Below, one piece after another: positions 1 to 12,782 of a DNA stretch of 64,000 bases. The notes under the pieces were generated by a model. It searched no databases, was not told the DNA's origin, and saw only the letters and a list, made by a program, of their open reading frames with translations. The stretch lies in the NCBI RefSeq assembly GCF_008364625.2, contig NZ_CP126604.1, forward strand, positions 4,092,001 through 4,156,000. The letters run 5' to 3'. Position numbers and translations under genes: made by a program. The first letter of the stretch is position 1. Every line of letters starts with the position of its first letter. The DNA comes from Enterobacter dykesii. GTDB lineage: Bacteria > Pseudomonadota > Gammaproteobacteria > Enterobacterales > Enterobacteriaceae.

Positions 1-185
1 TGCTTGCTGGTTGCGCGCACGATTCTCCATGTGTACCGGTTTACGACGACCAGGGCCGACTGGTTCATACCAATACCTGTATGAAAGGCACCACCCAGGA
101 TAACTGGGAGACTGCGGGTGCGATCGCCGGCGGTGCTGCCGCAGTAGCGGGTCTGACGCTGGGTATTGTTGCCCTGACGAAGTAA
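1..185 (+). CDS. yhdV: YhdV-like small lipoprotein, 3' part only
   Basis: The gene enters from the left edge in the frame starting at base 3 and ends with TAA at 183-185. About 60 residues are visible. They open with LAGC, a lipobox whose Cys would be lipidated after signal peptidase II cleavage, so only the first part of the signal peptide is missing. The mature part has a second and third Cys and ends in a Gly/Ala-rich hydrophobic stretch (AGAIAGGAAAVAG). It resembles E. coli YhdV, a lipoprotein of unknown function that lies immediately upstream of yhdW, as here. Identification rests on remembered sequence and position. Confidence 0.8.
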   Translation, partial: LAGCAHDSPCVPVYDDQGRLVHTNTCMKGTTQDNWETAGAIAGGAAAVAGLTLGIVALTK

Positions 186-196
186 CATCTGTTGAG

Positions 197-228
197 AAAG
201 CGCGGCTCTGGCCGCGCTTTTGCTTTTA
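197..228 (+). terminator. Intrinsic terminator after yhdV
   Basis: A 10-bp perfect stem (AAAGCGCGGC, loop TCTG, GCCGCGCTTT) runs into TGCTTTTAAT, twelve bases after the yhdV stop. This is a typical Rho-independent terminator and separates yhdV from yhdW. Confidence 0.85.
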
Positions 229-439
229 ATGAGTGCAGTATTTTCAAATAAGTAAAAAAATAGCTCCGTATTTATTCACATAATTAATCTAAGCCTGAAG
301 TCAGTCACAACTTTTTCGCATACTCATTCAAATTACTTATTCTATCGTGATGATTTTCACACATTAATATTATTGAATACCCTGCCAATATTCACGCTGA
401 AAACTATCTCTTCTTTTTCCTGACCCGACTCGCAACTTT

Positions 440-486
440 TGCTCCAATTTGTGGCACAGGTTGTAATTTCGCACCGTTTCGGGGCG
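440..486 (+). promoter_or_regulatory. Two candidate NtrC binding sites upstream of yhdW
   Basis: TGCTCCAATTTGTGGCA (440-456) and CGCACCGTTTCGGGGCG (470-486) both fit the NtrC dyad TGCACCA-N3-TGGTGCA with a few mismatches. Their centres (448 and 478) are 30 bp apart, about three helical turns. From the start site expected from the sigma-54 promoter (about 585) they lie near -137 and -107, close to the enhancer positions known for glnA. Nothing else recognisable was found in the AT-rich stretch 229-439. Function is inferred; no binding data. Confidence 0.6.
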
Positions 487-557
487 CTCGTTTTATTTAA
501 GCCTGTCTACACTCAGCATTAAGCGTTCACTCGTCTCTTATTTTGTCGAACGCAAAA

Positions 558-574
558 CTGGCATTACGTTTGCT
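558..574 (+). promoter_or_regulatory. Sigma-54 (RpoN) promoter of yhdWXYZ
   Basis: CTGGCATTACGTTTGCT matches the sigma-54 consensus YTGGCAC-GRNNN-TTGCW. GG is at 560-561 (-24) and GC at 572-573 (-12), with the required spacing. Transcription should start near 585, about 74 bases before the yhdW ATG. As I recall, yhdWXYZ belongs to the nitrogen-limitation (NtrC) regulon of E. coli, which agrees with this element. Confidence 0.75.
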
Positions 575-658
575 TTATAAACGTTGGCCAAAGCCACAGA
601 CAGGTTAAGCGTTTAAAAACGCCTCTATAACGATAAATTTCGCCACACAGGATGCATT

Positions 659-1684
659 ATGAAAAAGACGATGATAGCCAGCCTGGCCGCTGCAGGCATG
701 TTGTTTGCCTTAGCCGGTCAAGCCCATGCGGGAACGACACTGGATGCCGTTAAAAAGAAAGGTTTTGTTCAATGCGGTATCAGTGACGGTTTGCCTGGCT
801 TCTCTTATGCCGATGCGAACGGCAAATTTACCGGTATCGATGTGGACGTCTGCCGTGGCGTTGCTGCCGCCGTTTTTGGTGATGACAGCAAAGTAAAATA
901 CACCCCGCTGACGGCGAAAGAACGCTTTACGGCGCTGCAGTCCGGAGAGGTCGACATGCTCTCCCGTAATACCACCTGGACGTCCTCACGTGATGCAGGC
1001 ATGGGGATGTCATTTACGGGCGTGACCTATTATGACGGCATCGGCTTCCTGACCCACAATAAAGCGGGCCTGAAAAGCGCTAAAGAATTGGATGGCGCCA
1101 CCGTTTGTATCCAGGCGGGCACCGATACCGAGCTGAACGTCGCGGATTATTTCAAAGCAAACAACATGAAATACACCCCGGTGACATTCGACCGCTCGGA
1201 TGAATCGGCCAAAGCGCTGGAGTCCGGCCGTTGCGACACGCTGGCCTCTGACCAGTCACAGCTGTATGCCTTACGTATTAAGCTGAGCAATCCGGCAGAA
1301 TGGATCGTTCTGCCTGAAGTGATCTCCAAAGAACCTCTCGGACCGGTGGTACGTCGTGGCGATGAAGACTGGTTCTCTATCGTTCGCTGGACGCTGTTTG
1401 CCATGCTGAACGCAGAAGAGATGGGCATCAACTCGAAAAACGTTGATGAGAAAGCTGCTAAGCCATCCAACCCGGATATGGCACACCTGCTGGGTACAGA
1501 AGGTGATTTCGGCAAGGATCTGAAGCTGGATAACAAGTGGGCCTACAACATCATCAAACAGGTGGGCAACTACTCTGAGATCTTTGAGCGCAACGTGGGA
1601 TCGGAAAGCCCGCTGAAGATCAAACGCGGCCAGAACAATCTCTGGAACAACGGCGGTATTCAGTACGCGCCACCGGTACGTTAA
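659..1684 (+). CDS. yhdW: Periplasmic amino-acid-binding protein of an AapJ/YhdW-type ABC transporter
   Basis: The 341-residue product is a family 3 extracellular solute-binding protein. It captures polar amino acids in the periplasm and delivers them to the YhdX/YhdY membrane pair. A Sec signal peptide is clear: MKKTMIAS, a hydrophobic core, then AHAG with cleavage after AHA near residue 24. The binding domain follows (FVQCGISDGLPGFSY, then FTGIDVDVCR, typical of this family). Length matches AapJ/YhdW proteins. AGGA precedes the ATG by about six bases. It is the first gene of the operon behind the sigma-54 promoter. The exact substrate cannot be read from sequence. Confidence 0.92.
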   Translation: MKKTMIASLAAAGMLFALAGQAHAGTTLDAVKKKGFVQCGISDGLPGFSYADANGKFTGIDVDVCRGVAAAVFGDDSKVKYTPLTAKERFTALQSGEVDMLSRNTTWTSSRDAGMGMSFTGVTYYDGIGFLTHNKAGLKSAKELDGATVCIQAGTDTELNVADYFKANNMKYTPVTFDRSDESAKALESGRCDTLASDQSQLYALRIKLSNPAEWIVLPEVISKEPLGPVVRRGDEDWFSIVRWTLFAMLNAEEMGINSKNVDEKAAKPSNPDMAHLLGTEGDFGKDLKLDNKWAYNIIKQVGNYSEIFERNVGSESPLKIKRGQNNLWNNGGIQYAPPVR

Positions 1685-1751
1685 GTCATAGCTGTAACGG
1701 GCACTGCTCCGGCAGTGCCCACTCCAGAGTCATGGTTACTGAGGTTTCTTT

Positions 1752-2933
1752 ATGTCCCATCGCCGCTCAGCCGTAAAAGGATCGCTATCCTTTTCTCATC
1801 CCGCGGTCCGCGCCTGGCTATTCCAGATTATTGCTATTGTTGCGGTTGTTCTCATCGCCGTGTATCTGATCCATAACACCATCACCAACCTGAATAACCG
1901 CGGCATTACCTCCGGTTTTGCGTTTTTAGATCGCAGCGCGGGGTTTGGTATTGTTCAGCACCTTATTGATTACCAGGAAGGTGACACGTACGGACGCGTG
2001 TTTGTGGTCGGTTTACTGAATACGCTGTTGGTATCGGCGCTTTGTATCGTCTTCGCGTCGATACTGGGCTTCTTTATTGGCCTGGCGCGTCTTTCTGAAA
2101 ACTGGCTCCTGCGGAAACTATCGACTGTTTATATCGAGACGTTCCGTAATATCCCCCCGCTCCTGCAGATCTTCTTCTGGTATTTCGCCGTACTGCGTAA
2201 CCTTCCCGGTCCCCGTCAGGCCGTCGACGCGTTTGAGCTGTTTTTCCTCAGTAACCGAGGGTTGTCCATTCCTTCTCCTCAGCCGGGTGAAGGACTGTAC
2301 GCTTTTATCGGCGCAATTGTGATAGCGCTTGCGCTCTCTGCGGGGGTATTCCGTTTTAACCGCAAGCATCAGGTCAAAACCGGTCAGCTTCGTAGAACCT
2401 GGCCCACGGCAGTTGTCCTGATCGTTAGCCTGCCGCTAATTGCGCACTGGCTGTTTGGGGCAGCGCTGCACTGGGATATTCCACATCTGCGGGGCTTTAA
2501 CTTTCAGGGCGGGATGGTATTAATTCCCGAGCTGGCGGCCCTGACGCTGGCGCTGTCGATTTATACGTCCGCCTTTATCGCAGAAATCATCCGTGCAGGG
2601 ATCCAGGCCGTTCCTTATGGGCAGCACGAGGCGGCGCGCTCGCTGGGATTACCCCATACCGTGACGCTTCGCCAGGTCATTATTCCGCAGGCTTTACGGG
2701 TCATCATCCCCCCCCTGACCAGCCAGTATCTCAATATTGTCAAAAACTCGTCGCTGGCCGCTGCCATTGGTTACCCGGATATGGTGTCACTCTTCGCCGG
2801 AACCGTGCTTAACCAGACCGGACAAGCCATCGAAACCATCGCCATCACGATGTCTGTCTATCTGATCATCAGCCTGGTGATTTCACTGCTGATGAACCTT
2901 TATAACCGCCGTATAGCACTGGTCGAGCGCTAA
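1752..2933 (+). CDS. yhdX: Amino-acid ABC transporter permease, AapQ/YhdX type
   Basis: The 393-residue inner-membrane permease pairs with YhdY to form the transport channel. It is longer than usual HisM/GlnP permeases because of an N-terminal extension and an inserted segment, as in the AapQ family. The ABC-contacting EAA loop (EAARSLG ... IIPQALR) is at about residues 293-311. Multiple hydrophobic segments are visible from residue 22 onward. It lies 67 bases after yhdW and just before yhdY, so the genes are probably cotranscribed. The RBS is weak (GAGG then TTTCTTT before ATG). Confidence 0.92.
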   Translation: MSHRRSAVKGSLSFSHPAVRAWLFQIIAIVAVVLIAVYLIHNTITNLNNRGITSGFAFLDRSAGFGIVQHLIDYQEGDTYGRVFVVGLLNTLLVSALCIVFASILGFFIGLARLSENWLLRKLSTVYIETFRNIPPLLQIFFWYFAVLRNLPGPRQAVDAFELFFLSNRGLSIPSPQPGEGLYAFIGAIVIALALSAGVFRFNRKHQVKTGQLRRTWPTAVVLIVSLPLIAHWLFGAALHWDIPHLRGFNFQGGMVLIPELAALTLALSIYTSAFIAEIIRAGIQAVPYGQHEAARSLGLPHTVTLRQVIIPQALRVIIPPLTSQYLNIVKNSSLAAAIGYPDMVSLFAGTVLNQTGQAIETIAITMSVYLIISLVISLLMNLYNRRIALVER

Positions 2934-2939
2934 GGATCT

Positions 2940-4046
2940 ATGATGACAAAAGCGATACTGTCGCACTCCTCGCGCCCTGCCAACTCGACAGGTGGACGTT
3001 TCATTCTCTGGGCGCGTAAGAATCTGTTCTCCAGCTGGAGTAACAGCCTGCTGACGATTGTTTGCCTGTGGCTCATTTGGGAGTTGATTCCTCCCCTGCT
3101 GAACTGGGCGTTTTTACAGGCCAACTGGGTCGGTTCAACCCGAGCAGACTGCACAAAAGCCGGCGCCTGCTGGGTGTTTATTCATGAGCGCTTCGGTCAG
3201 TTCATGTATGGATTGTATCCCCACGAACAGCGCTGGCGGATTAATCTGGCGCTGGTCATCGGCCTGCTTTCTGTCGCAGCCATGTTCTGGAAAAAGCTGC
3301 CTCATCGTGGACGCTATATTGCCGGCTGGGCAGTGGTTTATCCGATTATTGTCTGGGTACTGTTGTATGGCGGTTTCCTGGGACTGGAACGCGTTGAAAC
3401 GCGCCAGTGGGGCGGGCTGACGCTGACGCTGATTATCGCTTCAGTAGGGATAGCCGGTGCGCTACCGTGGGGGATTTTACTGGCCCTGGGACGGCGTTCA
3501 AAAATGCCGATCGTCCGCGTGCTCTCCGTTATCTTCATTGAGTTCTGGCGCGGCGTACCGCTTATCACCGTGTTGTTTATGTCGTCGGTCATGCTGCCGC
3601 TGTTTATGGCAGAAGGAACAACCATCGACAAGCTGATCCGTGCCCTGGTGGGGGTGATTCTCTTCCAGTCCGCCTATGTCGCTGAAGTTGTACGTGGTGG
3701 TCTGCAGGCGTTGCCTAAAGGCCAGTACGAAGCGGCGGAATCGCTGGCTCTCGGTTACTGGAAAACGCAGGGACTGGTCATTCTTCCACAAGCACTCAAG
3801 CTGGTCATTCCGGGTCTGGTCAACACGATCATTGCCCTCTTCAAGGATACCAGCCTGGTGATCATTATCGGATTGTTCGATCTCTTTAGCAGCGTGCAAC
3901 AGGCAACCGTTGACCCCGTCTGGCTGGGCATGTCCACCGAAGGATATGTCTTTGCTGCCCTGATCTACTGGATCTTTTGTTTTAGCATGTCGCGCTACAG
4001 CCAGCATCTGGAAAAGCGCTTTAACACCGGGCGTACACCGCACTGA
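2940..4046 (+). CDS. yhdY: Amino-acid ABC transporter permease, AapM/YhdY type
   Basis: Second permease subunit of the YhdWXYZ importer, 368 residues. It has an N-terminal hydrophobic region, a periplasmic insert with two Cys residues ([10 protein letters not shown]), and the binding-protein-dependent transport domain in the C-terminal half. The EAA loop (EAAESLA) is at about residue 263. Two consecutive ATGs occur at 2940 and 2943; AAGGA at 2932-2936 is spaced better for the second one. The gene starts six bases after the yhdX stop, which suggests translational coupling. Confidence 0.92.
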   Translation: MMTKAILSHSSRPANSTGGRFILWARKNLFSSWSNSLLTIVCLWLIWELIPPLLNWAFLQANWVGSTRADCTKAGACWVFIHERFGQFMYGLYPHEQRWRINLALVIGLLSVAAMFWKKLPHRGRYIAGWAVVYPIIVWVLLYGGFLGLERVETRQWGGLTLTLIIASVGIAGALPWGILLALGRRSKMPIVRVLSVIFIEFWRGVPLITVLFMSSVMLPLFMAEGTTIDKLIRALVGVILFQSAYVAEVVRGGLQALPKGQYEAAESLALGYWKTQGLVILPQALKLVIPGLVNTIIALFKDTSLVIIIGLFDLFSSVQQATVDPVWLGMSTEGYVFAALIYWIFCFSMSRYSQHLEKRFNTGRTPH

Positions 4047-4053
4047 GGAAATT

Positions 4054-4812
4054 ATGAGCCAAATAACTATGACACCCGCCGACGCGATGATTACGCTGGA
4101 AAATGTGAATAAATGGTACGGACAATTTCATGTCCTGAGGGACATTAATCTTAAGGTAAAGCAGGGAGAACGCATCGTCCTTTGCGGCCCTTCGGGCTCC
4201 GGAAAATCCACAACCATTCGCTGTATTAATCATCTTGAAGAACATCAGCAAGGACGCATTGTGGTTGATGGTATCGAGCTGAATGAAGATATCCGCAATA
4301 TCGAACGCGTACGTCAGGAAGTAGGAATGGTATTTCAACACTTTAATCTGTTTCCGCATCTGACCGTTCTGCAGAACTGTACGCTTGCGCCGATTTGGGT
4401 ACGAAAGATGCCGAAAAAGGAAGCGGAGGCGTTGGCAATGCACTACCTGGAACGTGTACGTATCGCAGAGCATGCAAATAAGTTTCCTGGCCAGATATCA
4501 GGTGGCCAACAGCAGCGTGTGGCTATCGCCCGTTCGCTGTGTATGAAACCGAAAATTATGCTGTTTGATGAACCGACATCTGCCCTCGATCCGGAAATGG
4601 TGAAAGAGGTTCTGGACACCATGATTGGGCTGGCTCAATCCGGCATGACCATGCTGTGCGTGACGCATGAGATGGGGTTTGCGCGAACCGTGGCCGACCG
4701 GGTGATCTTTATGGACCGCGGTGAGATTGTTGAGCAGGCACCGCCGGATGAGTTCTTTGCGCATCCAAAGTCAGAACGCACGCGAGCATTTCTGTCGCAG
4801 GTGATTCATTAG
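4054..4812 (+). CDS. yhdZ: Amino-acid ABC transporter ATP-binding protein
   Basis: The 252-residue cytoplasmic ATPase drives the YhdWXYZ importer. It has Walker A (GPSGSGKST), the ABC signature (SGGQQQR) and Walker B ([12 protein letters not shown]), followed by the His switch (VTHEMG). This is the layout of the polar amino-acid (HisP/GlnQ) ATPase family. The start is seven bases after the yhdY stop with GAGG just upstream. It is the last gene of the operon; the next genes are the oppositely oriented rRNA genes. Confidence 0.94.
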   Translation: MSQITMTPADAMITLENVNKWYGQFHVLRDINLKVKQGERIVLCGPSGSGKSTTIRCINHLEEHQQGRIVVDGIELNEDIRNIERVRQEVGMVFQHFNLFPHLTVLQNCTLAPIWVRKMPKKEAEALAMHYLERVRIAEHANKFPGQISGGQQQRVAIARSLCMKPKIMLFDEPTSALDPEMVKEVLDTMIGLAQSGMTMLCVTHEMGFARTVADRVIFMDRGEIVEQAPPDEFFAHPKSERTRAFLSQVIH

Positions 4813-4823
4813 TTGTTTGCTCT

Positions 4824-4855
4824 GCCGGGTGGAGGCTTCGCCTTACCCGGCCTAC
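4824..4855. repeat. REP-type palindromic element
   Basis: The segment has complementary ends (GCCGGGT ... ACCCGGC) around an internal GGC-TTCG-CC turn and ends in CTAC, the form of enterobacterial REP sequences. It sits between the yhdZ stop and the rRNA operon terminator and may protect the yhdZ mRNA 3' end. Confidence 0.7.
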
Positions 4856-4875
4856 CGTTTTTTCGGCGCATAAAC

Positions 4876-4905
4876 GCAAAAAGGCCATCCTTTCGGATGG
4901 CCTTC
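4876..4905 (-). terminator. rRNA operon terminator (T1-like)
   Basis: On the minus strand AAGGCCATCC, loop GAAA and GGATGGCCTT run into TTTGCGTTT just beyond the distal 5S gene. Stem and tail closely resemble the rrn T1 terminator of E. coli. Confidence 0.9.
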
Positions 4906-4916
4906 TCACTTATTTG

Positions 4917-5036
4917 ATGTCTGGCAGTTCCCTACTCTCACATGGGGAGACCCCACACTACCATCGGCGCTACGGCGTTTCACTTCTGAGTTCGGCATGG
5001 GGTCAGGTGGGACCACCGCGCTAAAGCCGCCAGACA
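4917..5036 (-). rRNA. rrfF: 5S rRNA, distal copy
   Basis: A 120-base gene with the expected 5S sequence and self-complementary ends. It is identical to the proximal copy at 5166-5285 except for two positions that pair in helix I: U3-A117 here against C3-G117 in the other copy. An extra 5S after a tRNA-Thr is the arrangement of the E. coli rrnD operon. Confidence 0.97.
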
Positions 5037-5077
5037 AATTCTTTTACTTCTTGCCGAACTTTAACCTAAGTATAAAG

Positions 5078-5153
5078 TGGTGCTGATACCCAGAGTCGAA
5101 CTGGGGACCTCACCCTTACCAAGGGTGCGCTCTACCAACTGAGCCATATCAGC
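5078..5153 (-). tRNA. thrV: tRNA-Thr (anticodon GGT)
   Basis: 76 bases with encoded CCA end, GCTGATA acceptor arm, D-loop GGTAGAG, anticodon loop CTTGGTAAG and GTTCGACTC T-loop. Lying between two 5S genes, it corresponds to thrV of E. coli rrnD and is processed from the same rRNA transcript. Confidence 0.97.
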
Positions 5154-5165
5154 ACGCTAAATTTG

Positions 5166-5285
5166 ATGCCTGGCAGTTCCCTACTCTCACATGGGGAGAC
5201 CCCACACTACCATCGGCGCTACGGCGTTTCACTTCTGAGTTCGGCATGGGGTCAGGTGGGACCACCGCGCTAAAGCCGCCAGGCA
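5166..5285 (-). rRNA. rrfD: 5S rRNA, proximal copy
   Basis: 120 bases, the standard 5S downstream of 23S, with TGCCTGGCGG at the 5' end and CCAGGCAT at the 3' end forming helix I. The 23S-5S spacer (5286-5350) carries the 23S 3'-flank seen in other enteric rrn operons. Confidence 0.98.
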
Positions 5286-5350
5286 AATTCTGTTAATCTG
5301 TATCAGGCTGAAAATCGTGTCTCTCTTCGCCAAAACACCTTCGGCGTTGT

Positions 5351-8256
<2,906 letters not shown>

Positions 8257-8355
8257 TCACAACCCGAAGATGTTTCACTTCTGATTGCGAAAATTTGAGA
8301 GACTCGAACACACCATTAAAGATGTGTCGTTTCAATTTTCAGCTTGATCCAGATT

Positions 8356-8366
8356 TTTAAAGAGCA
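8356..8366 (-). promoter_or_regulatory. Spacer boxA antitermination site before 23S
   Basis: TGCTCTTTAAA on the minus strand lies in the 16S-23S spacer, downstream of the tRNA and about 100 bases before 23S. It matches the rrn boxA core used by the NusB/S10 antitermination complex. Confidence 0.7.
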
Positions 8367-8439
8367 AATATCTCAAACATCACCCGAAGATGAGTTTTGA
8401 GATATGACGGCAGGTGACTTTCACTCACGAACCAGCAAG

Positions 8440-8515
8440 TGGCGTCCCCTAGGGGATTCGAACCCCTGTTACCGCCGTGAAAGGGCGGTGTCCTGGGCCT
8501 CTAGACGAAGGGGAC
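8440..8515 (-). tRNA. tRNA-Glu (anticodon TTC)
   Basis: 76 bases: acceptor GTCCCCT, anticodon loop CTTTCAC, T-loop GTTCGAATC and encoded CCA. It is the only tRNA in the 16S-23S spacer. In E. coli K-12 the operon at this position (rrnD) carries tRNA-Ile and tRNA-Ala instead, so the spacer type differs. Which gltT/U/V/W symbol applies cannot be decided from sequence. Confidence 0.97.
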
Positions 8516-8599
8516 GTAAAGTCTCAATCGCAAGACGCCTTGCTATTTACTTTTCATCAGACAATCTGTGTGAGCACTACAAAGGCAGGTTCTTTAAGG

Positions 8600-10139
<1,540 letters not shown>

Positions 10140-10271
10140 AAGTTTGATGCTCGTGAATTAAACTTCGTAATGAATTACGTATGTTCACTCAGAGACTTGG
10201 TATTCATTTATTGTCCGAAGACATTAAGAATCCATGTCACTTTGAGTGCCCACACAGATTGTCTGATAAAT

Positions 10272-10283
10272 TGTTAAAGAGCA
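10272..10283 (-). promoter_or_regulatory. Leader boxA of the rRNA operon
   Basis: TGCTCTTTAACA on the minus strand, followed by the conserved leader segment ATTTATCAGACAATCTGTG. It is the rrn leader boxA where the antitermination complex assembles. Confidence 0.88.
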
Positions 10284-10322
10284 GTTGCAACGCGGCTTTC
10301 GCTCACCGTTGCGAGGTGGCGT

Positions 10323-10350
10323 ATATTACGCTTTCCTCTTTCAGAGTCAA
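10323..10350 (-). promoter_or_regulatory. rRNA promoter P2
   Basis: Minus-strand -35 TTGACT (10345-10350) and -10 TAATAT (10323-10328), 16-bp spacer. It lies about 95 bp downstream of P1, as in E. coli rrn operons, where P2 gives weaker basal transcription. Confidence 0.8.
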
Positions 10351-10431
10351 CCCGTTATTTCAGAATTTTTCTCTTCAACCGAACCGCTTGTTGTGTGAAG
10401 TGATTCACATCCGCCGTGTCGATGGAGGCGC

Positions 10432-10459
10432 ATTATAGGGATCCCATTTTTTAGCACAA
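10432..10459 (-). promoter_or_regulatory. rRNA promoter P1
   Basis: Minus-strand -35 TTGTGC (10454-10459), 16-bp spacer and -10 TATAAT (10432-10437), followed by the GC-rich discriminator GCGCCTCC and a predicted start A near 10423. That is the rrn P1 signature linked to ppGpp and initiating-nucleotide control. A-tracts immediately upstream (about 10460-10480) look like an UP element; Fis sites probably lie beyond but could not be assigned. Confidence 0.88.
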
Positions 10460-10611
10460 GTATTTTTTAGATCTTTTTTTCCGACTGCTGATTTTCCGCG
10501 CTTTTCGCTGAAATCCCGCCCGATCTGCTTAAATATTGACGTATTTTGCCTTGCCGCGATCCATTAATATGATCAAAGTCTTCTGTATAGCGCTCATTGT
10601 TAGAGGTAGAT

Positions 10612-11166
10612 ATGCCCGCAGTATTACGTCCTTATAAAGATCTGTTCCCCCAAAAAGGCGATCGCGTGATGATCGATGCCAGCAGCGTGGTGATTGGCGA
10701 TGTCCGAATGGCCGATGACGTCAGCATCTGGCCGCTCGTCGCTATCAGGGGAGATGTTAACTATGTGGAGATTGGCGCCCGTACCAATATTCAGGACGGC
10801 AGCGTTCTACATGTCACGCACAAATCCTCCTATAACCCGGAGGGTAATCCCCTCATTATTGGAGAAGAGGTTACCGTCGGCCATAAGGTGATGCTTCACG
10901 GCTGTACTATCGGGAATCGCGTACTTGTTGGCATGGGGTCAATTTTGCTGGATGGCGTCATAGTAGAAGATGACGTAATGATTGGTGCCGGTAGCCTGGT
11001 CCCGCAGAACAAACGGCTGGAGAGTGGCTATCTCTACCTGGGAAGCCCGGTAAAACAGATCCGCCCCCTGAAGGAGGCAGAGATCGAAGGGTTAAAATAC
11101 TCGGCGAGCAACTACGTTAAATGGAAGAATGACTATTTGGATCAGGACAACCAAACCCAGCCCTGA
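10612..11166 (+). CDS. yrdA: Gamma-class carbonic-anhydrase-like hexapeptide-repeat protein
   Basis: The 184-residue left-handed beta-helix protein belongs to the gamma-carbonic anhydrase/YrdA family. Imperfect hexapeptide repeats (VVIGDVRMADDVSIW, then IGARTNIQDGSV) fill residues 20-140. Metal-ligand His residues are plausible in VLHVTHKS and VGHKVMLHG. The ATG at 10612 was chosen because GAGGTAG precedes it correctly and E. coli YrdA has the same length; the upstream in-frame start at 10597 would add five unsupported residues. Biological role is unclear. Its end overlaps convergent yrdB by 25 bases. Confidence 0.9.
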   Translation: MPAVLRPYKDLFPQKGDRVMIDASSVVIGDVRMADDVSIWPLVAIRGDVNYVEIGARTNIQDGSVLHVTHKSSYNPEGNPLIIGEEVTVGHKVMLHGCTIGNRVLVGMGSILLDGVIVEDDVMIGAGSLVPQNKRLESGYLYLGSPVKQIRPLKEAEIEGLKYSASNYVKWKNDYLDQDNQTQP

Positions 11167-11390
11167 TCGTCTTCCTGCTGTTCGCGGATTAAATCGCTGG
11201 CTTCCTCTTCCAGATCCCAGCGATTTTCGCAAAATACCGCAATCGGATCTGAACCGCCAAAACGACGCAACAGCGTTTCCCCATGAATGGCACAGGTCAG
11301 TTGCATGCCTTGCACCAGAACCGGGAAAGAGACCGCTTGCTTACTCTCATCCCAGCTCTCTCTGTCCGGAAAATGAATAGCCTGATTCAC
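11142..11390 (-). CDS. yrdB: YrdB family protein of unknown function
   Basis: A small 82-residue acidic cytoplasmic protein matching E. coli YrdB (85 residues) in both ends (MNQAI.FPDRE and DDQGWVWL). It has no recognised catalytic motif. Its start overlaps the aroE stop by four bases, so it is translationally coupled as the last gene of the yrdD-tsaC-aroE-yrdB run. Confidence 0.85.
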   Translation of the reverse strand: MNQAIHFPDRESWDESKQAVSFPVLVQGMQLTCAIHGETLLRRFGGSDPIAVFCENRWDLEEEASDLIREQQEDDQGWVWLS

Positions 11391-12205
11391 GCCGAAAGCT
11401 CCTGCTTTAACTTTTCAATGACAGGTTCGACCGCAGGCAACACGCCATGCCAGAGCAGCACCGCATGCGCAGCCTGACCCACCAGCATTCCCAGTCCATC
11501 GGCTAACTGCTTTGCGCCGTGTTGTTCACACCAGTCAAGGAAAGGCGTCTTCCCTTTCTGATAAAACATGTCATAGAAGTACATATGCGCGCTGACCAGA
11601 GAAGCAGGAATTGCCGGGATCTCGCCATTGATGCCGCTGGACGTGGCATTGATGACAAGATCGAACTCACGATCGGAGAGATCGTCAAGCGCTGCCGCGC
11701 TCACGCTGCCGGTATGCGCAAACAACGCCGCCAGCGCTTCCGCACGGGAAAAGGTTCTGTTGGTAATGGTCACCGAACAATCCAGTGAAAGCAGAGGCAA
11801 CAGTACTCCCCGCGATGCGCCACCCGCACCAATCAGTAGGACCCGGAATCCGGGCTTAATAAACGAAAGTCGTTCCAGATCGCTAAGTAAACCAATCCCG
11901 TCGGTGTTGTCACCCAAAAGGCGTCCATCCTCAAGCCGTTTAAGGGTATTGACTGCACCAGCCAGTGAAGCACGCTCGGTCAGCTCATCCGCACGTTCGA
12001 AGGCTTCCTCTTTAAAAGGAACCGTCACATTCGCGCCTTTACCGCCCGCGGCGAAAAAAGCCTCCAGCGTTGGAATAAATGCATCCACCGGTGCCAGTAC
12101 GCGACCATAGGGATGATTTATCTGCAGCTGCTTAGCAAATTGCTGATGAATCAACGGTGACTTGCTGTGTGCAATCGGATTACCAAAAACAGCATAGGTT
12201 TCCAT
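11387..12205 (-). CDS. aroE: Shikimate dehydrogenase (NADP+)
   Basis: The 272-residue cytoplasmic enzyme reduces 3-dehydroshikimate to shikimate with NADPH, the fourth step of aromatic amino-acid synthesis. Visible features are the SKSP substrate motif (residues 14-17), the catalytic pair Lys65 (NVTVPFK) and Asp102 (NTDG), and the NADP-binding GAGGASRG loop at about 126-133. Length equals E. coli AroE. It starts four bases after the tsaC stop, consistent with one operon. Confidence 0.96.
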   Translation of the reverse strand: METYAVFGNPIAHSKSPLIHQQFAKQLQINHPYGRVLAPVDAFIPTLEAFFAAGGKGANVTVPFKEEAFERADELTERASLAGAVNTLKRLEDGRLLGDNTDGIGLLSDLERLSFIKPGFRVLLIGAGGASRGVLLPLLSLDCSVTITNRTFSRAEALAALFAHTGSVSAAALDDLSDREFDLVINATSSGINGEIPAIPASLVSAHMYFYDMFYQKGKTPFLDWCEQHGAKQLADGLGMLVGQAAHAVLLWHGVLPAVEPVIEKLKQELSA

Positions 12206-12209
12206 GAGA

Positions 12210-12782
12210 TTACCCCTGGCGAAAACGTTCGCCGGTCAAAGCGTCGCGAATTTCAGAAGGGTTCAGGCGCCCTCCCGTTTCACCGACAGCGACAGGGAAG
12301 TCGGTCCCGAACTGCGCCAGTACTTCTTCGGTTGTCCGGCAAGGTGGCAATCCGGTCAGGTTGGCGCTGGTTGAGACCAGCGGTTTACCAAATGCCAGAC
12401 ACAGCTCAACCACCAGCGGATGGTCAGTTACGCGAACAGCGAGGGAATCAAAACGTCCGGTTAACCAGCGAGGCGTAGTCGGCTGCGCCGGGAAAACGAA
12501 GGTCACCGGGCCAGGCCACGCGGAGAAGATAGTCTCGCGCTGCGCCGGCGTCAGCATGGAGTCATCGATATAGGGTTTAAGCTGCTCATAATTCGCAGCG
12601 ATCAAAATCAGCCCTTTCTCGACAGGTCTTTGTTTTAAGGCAAGCAGTCGGCTCACGGCCGTCTCGCTGTCAGGATCGCAACCGACTCCAAAAACAGCTT
12701 CAGTTGGATAGGCGATGACTTCTTCTTTTTTCAGTACGTCCACGGCATGCGCAATGGAGCCTGATGGCAGGTTATTATTCAC
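12210..12782 (-). CDS. tsaC: Threonylcarbamoyl-AMP synthase
   Basis: The 190-residue YrdC/Sua5-domain enzyme makes threonylcarbamoyl-AMP from Thr, bicarbonate and ATP for the t6A37 modification of ANN-reading tRNAs. The RNA/nucleotide-binding residues lie in YPTEAVFG and LKQRP, with the STSANL motif later. I chose the GTG at 12780-12782 because it gives MNNNL and the E. coli length; an upstream ATG would add ten residues lying inside yrdD. It overlaps the yrdD stop by eight bases. Confidence 0.93.
   Translation of the reverse strand: MNNNLPSGSIAHAVDVLKKEEVIAYPTEAVFGVGCDPDSETAVSRLLALKQRPVEKGLILIAANYEQLKPYIDDSMLTPAQRETIFSAWPGPVTFVFPAQPTTPRWLTGRFDSLAVRVTDHPLVVELCLAFGKPLVSTSANLTGLPPCRTTEEVLAQFGTDFPVAVGETGGRLNPSEIRDALTGERFRQG

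Noticed and set aside
452-466. TGGCACAGGTTGTAA as a second sigma-54 promoter
   Set aside because: The gap between the -24 and -12 elements is two bases short and the -12 GC is missing; the first part overlaps the NtrC-like site.
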